A stretch of DNA of 64,000 bases, taken from positions 1,046,966 through 1,110,965 of the forward strand of contig CM040446.1 in the NCBI GenBank assembly GCA_022749755.1, written 5' to 3'. The translations under genes and the position numbers were made by a program. Below are positions 50,112-61,400 of this stretch, one piece after another. The stretch's first letter is position 1, and each line of letters begins with the position of its first letter. The stretch comes from Azadirachta indica (Eukaryota > Streptophyta > Magnoliopsida > Sapindales > Meliaceae). Under the pieces are notes generated by a model. That model was not told the DNA's origin, did not search any database, and worked only from the letters and a program-made list of their open reading frames with translations.

Positions 50112-50693
50112 CAAAAGCAGCTTCCACTGGAATTGCAATTGTTCATGAACATCAAATAGCGCTACCTCACCAGAAGTTGCTATAATGACTAAGCATTTCT
50201 GGTCTCTATGAATGTCAGCTGTGTGTTAGAATCATCACTCATGAATAAAGTTCATTCCAGAATCTAATTGATATTGATAATAAAAGCCTTACTTCTGACT
50301 ACCCTTGATGAAATTGCCTGCTACAATTCATTGGTGAGAATCTGAAATTTCTCTAAGATGATGCAAAATATACAGAGAATGCATAACTGGGTTTTTAAAA
50401 TCATATCATGATTTAATAATACTTGGAAGTCACAGTGACACTTAATAACAATCCAGACCTTAAGAGCAGAGTTTCCAGTATACTAAATTTCCCCTGAAAA
50501 TACTTGCAAAATATATAGTTCCATGAGTAACTTTTCATTTCCTCAGTAAAATTTCTTTCAACAACAGAATTACATTAAACAAGACAATGATTTAATTTAT
50601 CCTCAAAGAAAAGAGACCTAGTCTAAATTTTCCCCAAAATAAAAAACACTCACCAATCTCACCTCATATCCCCACTTATAAGGATTGAAAAAA
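50112..50693. other. Convergent 3' spacer
   Basis: It holds the 3' UTRs of the MYB-CC gene (+) and the ROS3-like gene (-). AATAAA polyadenylation-type signals on the plus strand lie at 50244-50249 and about 50278-50283. Nothing else was recognised. Confidence 0.6.
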
Positions 50694-53563
50694 CTAGTTT
50701 GCATTGCTTTTTCTCTTATGTGACTGCGAACCACTTAGGGCTGCTTTAGCTTTTGCCCATTCTTTCATTGAAGTAGCATTTCTCATGAATGTGCAAGTTT
50801 CACCTATGGTAACATCTCCAATCAGTTGTATGCCTTTGGACAAAATTGTACTTATTCTTGACTGTCGAGACAGAACCTTCATTAGTGCCCGTGCTAGTCA
50901 GCTGGTTATTAGGAATATTCAGTGAAGTGTCCACTTTCTTTCCATCTACCATGGCGGAAGAGACACATCTATCTGGTTCATTTTTATCCTGTCTCACTAA
51001 ATTGCTGAACTTGTTGTCAGTGGGATCTGCAATGTCCACTCTCACACTGGGTTTGAACACTTCAGGTTTCTTTAAAGCGATAGCTGGAGAGATCTGTGTG
51101 ATGCTGAATGAACTGTTACTGTCATTAACCAATTGAGTCCATGAGGATTTCTGAAACCAACCTCTGCTTGACTTATTTGGAGCTGTATTTATTTCAGTAG
51201 GTTGAGCTTCTGCAAGAAGCTCCTCTGTTTCTCTCTTGGCTGATTTGCCTTCCAGGTTCTCATTCCTTGATATGTTCTGGTTCTTACTGTCAGTGGAGCC
51301 AGGCACATCTCGACCATCAGATACAGGTTGTTCCTCCTTGGCAGAGTTGTCTGGCAATATATTAGAAATGCATAACTCATCATTGCCGTTGTCTCCAATA
51401 AGTCCTCTCAGTAATGATTTTTGGGATCCTGAACATTCAGCAGTCAAAATTTTGACACCCGACTCTGGTTCAATAGGTTGAGCTGCAGTGAGCATCCCCA
51501 TCTTATTTGTATGAGTTTGCACACTGCCTTCATCATCAGCAACGGTATGCACTAATTTAGTTCTGTCACTTTCTTCATCAGGAACTGATTTCCTCTTCTT
51601 AGAAGGTGGAGTACTCTTTTTTGGCTGAATTGTTCTATCTTTAGAAGCTTTACTTTCCTCGAATATTGATTCCTGGGCAACCAAGACATGAAGAAGAAAG
51701 AAAATTAGGCCAGAAGAAGATAACAAATTTAACTACAGTCGCATAATTTTATCATAGTTCGAGTGCAGCTGCTTAAACTGAAGCTATACCTCATTCATTG
51801 TCGAGATTTCTTTCTGTTCCTGGCTCCTTGATAAAGGCGTTTTCTTTTTCTTCTTCGACACCACATTAATTACAAGGTTATCTTCATCTGATTCATTTTC
51901 ATCAAACTCCAGTTCCTCAAATGATTCAATGTTATTGTCTGTATCCTTGATAGGAGGATCAGCTAGCAATATATTGGAGATGCTAAACTCACGACTATCC
52001 TTGTTTCCAACAAGTTTTTTCCATGACAATTTTTGGGACCACGGATAGCTGGTAGCTGATTGCTTAACATGTGATGCAGTCTCAGCATGTTGAGTACCCA
52101 AGCGTGAATTTGACTGGTTTGTAACAGTTTGCAGATTTAAGTCGTCTCTGGTGTTAGCAGCCATAAATTCATTTCCAACACTTTCTTCATTGTGAAGTGT
52201 CTTCCTCTTCTTGTTTGGAGGCAAATTATTCTTTTTGTGGTCTCTGGGCACACTTTGAGTAGGTCCATCTTTAGAAGTTCGAGTTTCACTGAATGATAAG
52301 TTCTGGAATCCAAGACAGAAACACATTAAAATTTCAGGTGATAAACCACAGACATGTGACACTAGTAAAATATACAACGAAGAAATAGAAAGGAATTAAC
52401 CAATTGAAAATGAATTCACACCTTATTTTTTGATGAGGTTGTTGCCTTTTCCTGGCACCCAGAGAAAGCCATTCTGTTGTTTCCCCTTGACACCAGATTA
52501 ATTACAAGGTTATCTTCGTCTGCTACACCATCTAGTTCATTCTCACTAATTTGCTGATCCTCAATCAATTTGACAGTGTTGTGTCCATCGTTGGCCAGTC
52601 CAGTACCACTATCTGCAGCATTTGAAACATTTTCGCTTTTGAAGAGCTTGTTCATCACCGAATTCATAATATTAATCTCTTCCTCATTAATCACACCACC
52701 CTGTGCTTCCAGATCACGAATTCGTTCCTCTTCCACAGTGTGATCATGAATTCGCTTCCCATCAGCTGCCTGATAAGGACCAGAATGCTCTTCACAATCA
52801 CAGAAGTGAACTGGTACCGGAATGAGCTTCAACGCGTTGAAAACTGTACTTGTGCTTTCCAGTTCCACTAAATGGCAATGCTTTCACCTGCAAAATAAGC
52901 TCTTACATCAACATTTTCTACCAATGAAGCTTATATGTCACCATTACCAGCTTTTGTGCAATTCAGAGTACAAAAATCTAATGCTTACTTTACTCAGAAT
53001 ACAGAAATCCAATTCTTACTTTACTCAAACTGGGGAAGAAAATTTTCAGCTTCTTATCCAAATCTTGGACTTTCTTGGGCTTCTCCGAAGTGACCATATC
53101 TTTATCAGCATCAGCACGATCACTACCCGTAGAGTTAAGACGTTCAGCATCTTCTTCCCATGCACGTTTCAAGTGAGCAAGATAATGCTCTTTAGCCTTC
53201 TCAAGCCTCAACCTTCCTCCCTTCCACGCACACCCATTATACTGTATATTCAACATTAGAACGTAACCAACTGTAAGCAAACAAACGTTGAAAAGATGAC
53301 CTAAACAGAAAGGAAATCAAATAGGTGAGGGGAGGGGAAAGAAAGAGAACCGTGCTGAAGAGCTTCGGAAGGGATTTATCGGAGGAAGGAGAGAAGTCTA
53401 CATATCCAAAGCTGCGGCCTTTAGTCCTCACTATGTCTACCGCCGTAACTCTTCCTAGAGGAGAGAAAATCTTAATCAGATCATCGTTGGTAACCTTCTC
53501 TCCAAGTCCTCCGACGTATATTCTTGTTGTCTCTTCTACTTTTTCTTCTGCTGTCCTTTCCAT
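50694..53563 (-). CDS. ROS3: REPRESSOR OF SILENCING 3-like RRM protein (frameshift in exon 3)
   Basis: Exons: 53351-53563, 53020-53241, 52422-52887, 51790-52302, 50877-51672 and 50694-50803. The N-terminal RRM has RNP2 IYVGGL (residues 15-20) and RNP1 RSFGYVDF (50-57), followed by YNGCAWKGGRLRLEKAKEHY. ROS3 proteins are nuclear RNA-binding factors acting with ROS1-type active DNA demethylation; NOL8 is a related animal family. The conserved HKYSFQRVE and PVPVHFCDCEEHSG blocks of exon 3 are adjacent but in different frames. One extra base at 52821-52830 breaks the frame, and translation would stop about ten codons later. Corrected, the protein would be about 772 residues. A 73-bp intron (50804-50876) joins exon 5 to the conserved C-terminus GETCTFMRNATSMKEWAKAK. 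Acidic and Lys-rich low-complexity linkers fill the middle. This is either a broken allele or an assembly error. Confidence 0.8.
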
Positions 53564-55720
53564 ACTTCTTCCCTAATTCCTCTCTTCTAGCTTCCAGTTC
53601 CTCTTCTTCTTCCTCTATGGCGCCGTCGTATAAAAACTCCCTGGTGGGTTGATTTTCATGGGCCGGTTTGGCCCAAATCTGCCGAAACTAAAGCCCATAT
53701 TACTTGTCTTTGAACGGCCCAAACGCCTTTCCTCAAATTCTACCTGGAATTTTTAGTTCATTTAAAAAATCGTTGGTGTAACTTTTCGAATACTTAGACT
53801 AATGAAAAATTTGAAAATTTAAAAAAATTTAAATAATTAATTCAGTAGATGAATATTTATATTATATTTTAAAAGAATAAAGTAAATTTTTAAAATAAAA
53901 TATAATTTTACTTTTTAAAAAAATTAAAGAAATTTTATTTTCAAATTTTAAACTTTTTTTGATAGAAAAAAAATGACTGAATTAATTTTTAAAAATCTTT
54001 TTCAGTGTCAACTAAACAACACCAAAAAATTTGAAATTAGACTTTTTTAATTCAAACGAACACTTAGACTAATGAAAAATTGAAAATATTTTACGTTTAT
54101 TAGATGTTTATATTTTATATGCTATGACATTTGATTTCTCAAATTCTAGGCTTTGGCTTATAAATACTAACGTTTTGTCTTTTTAAGTGAAATCTTATTT
54201 ATTTAGTGCATTACATTGGGATAACATAAAATTAAATAAATATTTTTTTGAGTTTAAAAAATAAATAAATATACTTTAAAGATAACTAATTTCGTGCAAC
54301 AATGTAAATATTACTACAATATACACTTAAATAGATTGGCAGAACGTGAATGAATATTCAAGAAGATACCATTCATAAAATTTATTAGATTATTGTACAA
54401 ATATTTACCAATTTAAGATGTTAGTGAAAACAGAAAACATAATTACGGCTTTTCTTTTTAAAAAAAAAAAAATTTATGATTCACGTACAGAAACAGAATA
54501 GCATTATTCTGTTACCGACATTCCAGTCAAATTTCATCACATTATCTGGTTATGCAGACGGTGTCATGTACATATTTATGCAATTTTCTTTATCATTCAA
54601 CATGCTTTGCAAGAAGTTGTGCTTTCCCAATTTTGATCATGAACGTTGCAGTTTCCAATTCAGTTGAAAATATTGGCTTTTAATTTTTCTGACAAATATA
54701 TTAAGTCAGATGGATGAATTATTGGTAAACATAAGATGTCAAATAAAAATGAGTGTTTAGTAAGCTGAAGGACTTTCAAAAGTAAATAGAAGCACAGCTA
54801 TTGCAATCGTACCAGTAATCAGAAAGCCAAATTCACCCAAGGGGGTGAATGAATTTGAATGGATGTAAGTAAAACAAAGGTTAACTTTTTAGCTTTCCTT
54901 CTTCAGAGCAATTCATCATTCAAGTTCTGAAATGCACCACAGCCAAAAAAGAAATGCCAACGCATGAATCAATGAATGTGATGAGATAGATTATTCCACC
55001 TTTCTTTTTCACATCAATGACTGCAGTTGTGAACTTAAGATTCAGAGGCCAAAAATTTCATTCAAGTTTTATAGAAAAGACTAATGAAATCAATCAATCT
55101 CTTAAGTTTCAAATAATCTGGCACATATTATATGTATGCACTTGACTACAAAGTCAATAATTAGGTTATCACTTATCAGGCGAGATGCTGTAGAGGAATG
55201 CACAATATGCTAATGGCTGATGTGAAAAGAAACCAGCTACATGGAAAAGCCTTCAGTGGTGAGGAAAAAGGCTTTCAAAGGCTTTCACGGTAAGCCTTGT
55301 AGTGAAATAGCTGGATTGTCGAAATCCCTTAAATTCTATGCATTAATTATCAACAGGCAATGGTTCTATTTAGTCATTGACCTATCACCCATGTTATGTA
55401 ACAACACTAGCTACCTGGTTGTGGTAGCCAAATTCTATAAGCTGTCTCACGTCCTAATCAAGCAATATGAAGACTAAGCCTGACAGTTTTCATATATAAA
55501 CTTCCTCATTTCCAGTATTTGACAACTCTACATTTGTTTCCTAATTCAAAGATTCATTGCAGCAATAAAAATGAAATTCTATGGTGCTAGATCAAATATA
55601 GCTAGTGCAGCTAAAGCACACATTTTTCAGAAAGCACTTAACATAATATATACCATTAAGAATTCAACTTAAGATGCCAAAAGCAGCTACAACTATGAAA
55701 ACAAACATAATTACAACATT
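53564..55720. other. Spacer between the ROS3-like and ALP1-like genes
   Basis: It holds the ROS3-like promoter, a decayed MITE (listed separately), AT-rich DNA and the 3' UTR of the ALP1-like gene. Open frames near 54476 and 55241 resemble no known protein. Confidence 0.5.
53780..54067. mobile_element. Diverged relative of the Tourist-like MITE
   Basis: It shares long stretches with the MITE at 32672-33094, such as ctttttcagtgtcaactaaa against ctttttcattgtcaaccaaa and then caaaaaatttgaaa. The right end caaacgaacac is followed by TTA. The left end is truncated or eroded. An acttagactaatgaaaaatt direct repeat flanks it at about 53793 and 54064. Confidence 0.6.
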
Positions 55721-56986
55721 TCATCTTCTCAAACTCACCCGACTCAAGTGCTCAGCAAGCATATCCCTAATCTTCCGCCCATTCTCATCCATTTCTCCTT
55801 CGAAAATCGAAAGCTCCTCTTCCTTTACTACATCATCCGGAGGTGGCTCGTTACACGTTATCAGAAAATTGTGCAACAAACAACCTGTAACAATCACGAA
55901 AGGAAAGAACTCAAGACACTCCTCCTTCCACCTCCTAGCCAAAAGCTGCCACCGTGCCTTAACCCTCCCAAAAGCAGTGTGAACCAAACCCATTGCCCGA
56001 CCATGCACCGTGTTGAACTCTTTCTCAGCTGAACCAAAGCTATCCTCTTCATTGGTTCTAACATAAGGTGTTATAAGCCAAGGCAAGAGAGGAAAACAAG
56101 CATCTCCCAGTACATACTGAGGAACCAAATTTCCATCACTTAGCTCATAAACAGGTCCATTCAACAACTCTCTAGATTCCTCCACACCTGAAAATAACTT
56201 GGTTTGATGCAAAATGGATTCTGGTTTCATTGAACAAGGCCAACCAGCAGAAATATCAAGAAATCTACCTTCAGAATCAACTAAAGCCTGAACTAACAAC
56301 GACCCATTTCGTCCCAACACCTCGCTATCAACATCAAACCTTCCAAACCCCAAAACCCCACAACAATTAGGCAAGGAAATCCACCCAAAACCCACTAAAA
56401 TTCTCCCCAAATCTTCTCTAAGCTCTACCAAGTTCCCTAATTTGTCATTTATCGCTTTACAGACCGTGTAAAACACACGACAAGCGTCAGCAGAAGAAGG
56501 GAAACCGAAGCGATGAGAAAGAGATTTGTAGGAGGCGCCGTGGGAGAGGCGAAAGAGAGCGGAAGCGAGGGCGGAATCGGTAGGAAATGAAGGAAGGGAA
56601 GAGGAAAGAGTTGGAGAGACAAGCGAGAGGAGATGAAAAAACGCTTGGCGCGACATGCGGAAAAAGCGGAACCACTGGGGGTCTGAGGGGGAGGAAAAGG
56701 CGGAGAAAAAGGAAGGGAAGAAAGACGAAGGAGAGGGAGGAAGTGGGAAAGGGAAATGCGAAGAAAGAGAGGAGAGAAGGGATTCAAGGGAGAGGATTTG
56801 GGAGGGAAGAAGGTGAATGTCGTTGCGGAGGAGGAAGGAGTGGGCAGCGGTGGTGGCGGTTGAAAGTAGAGACATAAGTTCTGGGTTTAGTTGTCGTTTG
56901 GATTTGCGTTTATGGGTGCCGGCAGAGGCGGCGGCGTTTCTGGGGGTTTGAGGGGTGGTTTTATTTCGTTTGCCGGCGGCCACCAT
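55721..56986 (-). CDS. Domesticated PIF/Harbinger transposase (ALP1/HARBI1-like), catalytically dead
   Basis: Single open exon of 421 residues; the start ATG 56986 has a good context (tcATGG). The N-terminus has a basic nuclear-signal-like stretch (KRNKTTPQTPR ... HKRKSKRQ). A Ser/Pro/Phe-rich linker follows. A helix-turn-helix region lies at about 143-179 (LSHGASYKSLSHRFGFPSS), then a DDE_Tnp_4-type nuclease fold from about 200 to 375 (LPNCCGVLG, ISAGWPCSMK, TAFGRVKARW, GCLLHNF). The three acidic positions of the family appear replaced: Gly213 in CCGVLG (usually GAID), Pro255 in SMKPES (usually HDS) and His336 in LVHTAFG (usually IERAFG). No terminal inverted repeats flank it. It is therefore a host gene, probably nuclear; plant relatives such as ALP1 associate with Polycomb complexes, but its own role is unknown. 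Confidence 0.88.
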   Translation of the reverse strand: MVAAGKRNKTTPQTPRNAAASAGTHKRKSKRQLNPELMSLLSTATTAAHSFLLRNDIHLLPSQILSLESLLSSLSSHFPFPLPPSPSSFFPSFFSAFSSPSDPQWFRFFRMSRQAFFHLLSLVSPTLSSSLPSFPTDSALASALFRLSHGASYKSLSHRFGFPSSADACRVFYTVCKAINDKLGNLVELREDLGRILVGFGWISLPNCCGVLGFGRFDVDSEVLGRNGSLLVQALVDSEGRFLDISAGWPCSMKPESILHQTKLFSGVEESRELLNGPVYELSDGNLVPQYVLGDACFPLLPWLITPYVRTNEEDSFGSAEKEFNTVHGRAMGLVHTAFGRVKARWQLLARRWKEECLEFFPFVIVTGCLLHNFLITCNEPPPDDVVKEEELSIFEGEMDENGRKIRDMLAEHLSRVSLRR

Positions 56987-58429
56987 GACGGCCGGACTTC
57001 AGTGATCAAACTGAAGTGTTGTTCACTGAGAGACAACCAATAGCAAGCTTGGGACTGTCAACGATATGGACGACTGTATTATTATCAACGAAACGTCCGC
57101 GTTTTAACATTCATTAATCTAAGTAAACGACGACGTGTGCAATAGCTTAAATTAGCATTTAGGCTCTTAATTCTTTAGAATTTTCTTTGTACCCCATCTA
57201 TACTCAGACACTAATTTTAGTGTTTTAATATTTCATTATTAAAATTGTGACAACGATTAATTGTTAATTCGTAAATTCAATTAAGAATTAGACTGTCCTC
57301 TAAGGTTGGAGAAATTACAATGTACATATTTAAATAATTATTTTTTTCCTTATAAGGTTGGAGAATAAATTTATTTTTATTTTTACGAACCAAAAGTATT
57401 TAAAATTTAGCATTTTAAAAGACATTTACTTTTATGCACAAAATATAATTATAGTAAAATTTCATTGACATAAGGTTTAATGAATAATTATTAATAATTA
57501 ATCTTACAAAAATATTGGTTTAGGGAATAATTATTAATAATTAATTAACAATAAAAATAAATGTTCTTAAAATATTTTTTATTGAGATATTATCACATTC
57601 CTCTCCTGAGGTTCGGCTTTGCATCACTTAGAGGTAAGAAATGAAGATTGTATCATATATCTCTTCTAAGATGTTAGTCAACTAACTCTCAATAATAAAT
57701 TTACTCAAACGAATTGATGATTTATGTTTTTATTAAAAAATATTTTTTCAATACCTATTTTTATCTTATTGTGTGTTTTAATTAATTTAATTATACAAAG
57801 TAAAGAAAATAAGTATAAAATAAAAGATAGAAGAAAACTTAATTTAAAATATAATTTTTTTTATAAATATTCTCCAAATGAAACACTCATAAATATATAT
57901 ATATAAAAAAGATAAATAAATAAAATTTTTTTCAATTTCTCTTTTATTGATTATGTAAGAAATTAGAAAAGTAAAGTATTTTATTCAAATAAAATAACAA
58001 ATATCAAATAACAATATTTTACGCATTTATTTTTACACCTAACAGTCAACTAATAGTTAATTATAACTATAAAGGAGATAAATGATAGATTTTTTATAAT
58101 TTCTATCTAAATGATATAATCTAAAATCTTAGGGGTAAAATATGATAGTATCCCTATTTTTTTTATTAAATAGAAAAGTACAAACGACCGGCTGCCTTCA
58201 TAAATTCCACGCAAGCTTTCCAAACAAGAAACGACACCCATTTAACGAGGAAATCTATGTCTTCTTATTTTCAGTTTAATTCTTAAAGCAGTTCAAATTC
58301 TGAGGTAATTATGTCTTCAATCCAAAGTCCAAACTATTTCTCTCCCTAAATTCTTACTCTCACTCTGTCTTTCTCTTTACTGAGTCACTTCTCGCTTCAT
58401 ACAGATTGCAGACCAAACTCATCGACTCA
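56987..58429. other. Divergent promoter region
   Basis: It lies between the starts of the ALP1-like gene (-) and the NUB1-like gene (+) and should contain both promoters. The middle is AT-rich. A segment near 58035-58062 (aacagtcaactaatagttaat) matches, in reverse, part of the element at 10320-10970, so a fragment of that repeat family is likely here. No gene was recognised. Confidence 0.5.
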
Positions 58430-61400
58430 ATGGCGACCAAACTGAAGATAGCGGGTACTTGGTCCGGCGTGTTGGATGTTGAATTGGAGAATTGGACTAT
58501 GCCCATGTTGAGAGAAGAGGTGGCGAAGCGATCAAGTTTGTCCCCTGAGATGATCAAGTTGATATGTGCCGGAAAAGTTTTGAAGGACGGCGATGGGTGT
58601 GAAAAGTTAGGCCAATTGGGTATTAAAAACAACGCCAAGATTCTTGCCACTCGTATCTGTGTTGAGGAAGGGAAGTCCTTGAAGAATGAGTTGATGGCTG
58701 AAGAAGAACGTTCTCGCAGGTTCAGTCGTATCAAGTGAGTTTGCATGATGCTTTGTTTGTGGTTTCTTTCTTTTTTAACTCCTTTGGTTTTGATCAAAGT
58801 GATTACTGTGTTGGATTTTGATCAAAAAATATATATATATATATTCCAATAGGAATGGGAATTTTTTCTCCAATAGGAATGGGATTGTCATATGTCTTGT
58901 GCTACACTCTATGCTCACTGTGTCGAATATTGTGAGGAAAATCGAATACTCTAGTTTTCGTGGCGGATTATGGGTTTGATGTTTCTGATTAAACCCTGGC
59001 CTTTTGAGGCTGAGAAAATCGTCTTTTTCTTTTTAATTTTTATTTTATATATATTTTACTGGGTTCCTTCACTCTCTCTTGCTTTGTACATTTTGCAATT
59101 TATTTTGTTGTAATTGGTGTAGTAATTGGTGTATGGGGTATCGAATAACTGATTTGTGATTGTTACTGTATTTAATCAAGTGAGAAAGGGATTATAATTG
59201 GTGGTTTTTTACTGGTTAAAGTTCCTGTCTCTTGCTGGTTGTGGCAAGCTTGTATACTAACAATGGAATTTGGATGTCGATTTGATTAAGAAACTTGAAT
59301 TCAGTATGGTTGTGTTTCTTGCTATTGTCCTATGTGCTTTGTTTGTTGCTGGTGGAGCTGGTGATAAAAGCATTGATTTGATCTCTGAACAAAGTTGTAG
59401 AACTAATTACAACTGATACAACTGACTGAACAGATAATTTTCAACTAAACAGTTAGCTTTTCTCTTCAGATTCACTAAGTACTGACTTGTTACTGTTTTA
59501 AATCCAATTGACAGGGCGGCTGCAACTGCACTTGTCAATAGGCATTCAGATGGTTCAGTACCACTTGAGGACTTCAATATAGAACTTGAAGATCAGAATG
59601 GAGAAAAAATACGATTTGGATCTGAAACTGATCAACGGTATAATACTGAATAGATTTTTCTTCTATCATTGTTTCTGATTTCATTTATGAATGAGAAAGA
59701 TCTTTGGGTTTTAAGGGTCTTTGGTCTCTTAAAGTAACATTTGAATTGTCATTATAAAGTGCGATGATGATGGGTCTGATGCTTTATGCAAATGCAAAGA
59801 GGCTTATCAAGAAGCAAATGTATAAGGATGCATTGGAAGTGCTCACCATGGGAGAGGTTAGTTCTTAGTACTGGTTTATTTTATTTTTTGAATTTGAAAA
59901 TATTTACTGCATTTGAAATAAGCCATATTATTGTTTCTGTTGTGGTATGATAAACAAAGGGTAATAGATCAAATATGCCCTTCCCTCTCCATCCCTGGTT
60001 ATTGTTTCTTTCTCTCTTTCCTTTTTGCTTTTTTTTTGGGGGAACTACTGCAACTCGATGGTATGACAATATATGCTCAGCATTTATCTTTTCTCATCTA
60101 GAATTTTCCTCTTTCTTTGTAAATGATTTATGGGTATAACTTTTTTTCTGAAATTTGTCTGTTCGGGAAGTTTGTTTTTAAATTATCCAGTCCTATACTT
60201 TCCTGCCAACAAAAAAGGCAACTAATCCAAGTGCTTTTGTTTTCTTTTCTGTTGTAGGAGGCTTTCTCTCTTTGCGATCCCAAAGTCATCGAGGTGAGTA
60301 AACCATTCTTCTAACTTTGTAGAGTGATAATGTGATCACAATGAGTGTATCACTTTGAGCCTTGTCGCGGCACAGTTGACATGTTAGCCATTTGACTGAA
60401 GTAATTGAAAATTGCTTTAGTTTGCTTGAGCCTCTTGTCGAATATTGTGCATTTAGTAATGAATACTGCATGTTATCATTCCTGAGATAGTTGATTTACA
60501 TCCAATTAATTTTCTGTTAAAAGAAACTATGCCATAACTTGTGGACCATTAGATAATTGTAACTTGAATACTGACATCACAGTTGACATGTGCTATTCCT
60601 GTCGTGCATTAACTTTAACTTTTCAGATCTAATCTACATTCTTAAAAGTGTATATTCGTCTTTGAACTTTAACATTTAATGGGTTTAAAGTATGTCCCTT
60701 AATATGTGAAAAAAAGAAAGGGGGTTGGTGGGGGGGGCGCGCGCGGGGGGTTGTGGTGTGGTGGGTGGGGGGGGTGTGGGTGGTGGGTGGTTGGGTTGTG
60801 GGTGGTGTTGGTTGCAGTGCGCAGCTATCCTGATGCAGTGCCTATATCTCCTTAGCTATGATGGATTTCTTCTCGATCAACCAATTGTTAATATACGTCT
60901 TTGAACTTTTATAGATCTGGATATTTTTCAAAAATAGTCTGGAAAACCATGACAAAGTGATTTGCAACTTGGATGTAATTTTGATAGTTTCTGCTCTCAA
61001 ATTTTAATTCTTATGAGAAATCTTGGCTTTTTGGTTTCTTGTTCTTCGCTTACAGTTTGTTGACAACGTCCCAATACTGCAAATAGACATGGTCTGGTGC
61101 TATTTCATGCTTCGAGACATCAGTTGGCTCACAGTTGCAGGAATGCGCCTTGCAAAAGCTAGAGAAGGAATAGAGCGTGCTTATGGGAAGGACTCCTCTC
61201 GTGTCAGACTACTTCAAGCGGGTCGCCATCCAGAGCTTGCATTGTGAGTATTTATCTTCGAATTTGCTGTATCCGTGTTCTTGGCCTGAGTTTCCAAATA
61301 ATCTTGGTTGGCAATGTAAAGCCAATTCCTTCCTTTCTTATTTTATAGACGTCTGAGGATGGAGCTTTTGGAAGGGGTGGTAGCCTATCACAGTGGTCAG

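Noticed and set aside
50850..50882. Frameshift at the end of ROS3 exon 5
   Set aside because: A 73-bp GT-AG intron (50804-50876) explains the frame change without an indel.
52423..52868. Separate gene starting in the second frame of ROS3 exon 3
   Set aside because: The frame opens without an ATG at 52868 and continues the conserved ROS3 sequence, so it is the same gene after a frameshift.
56449..56877. Open frames on both strands of the ALP1-like 5' region
   Set aside because: They arise from the Ser/Pro/Phe-rich low-complexity stretch of the real 421-residue protein.
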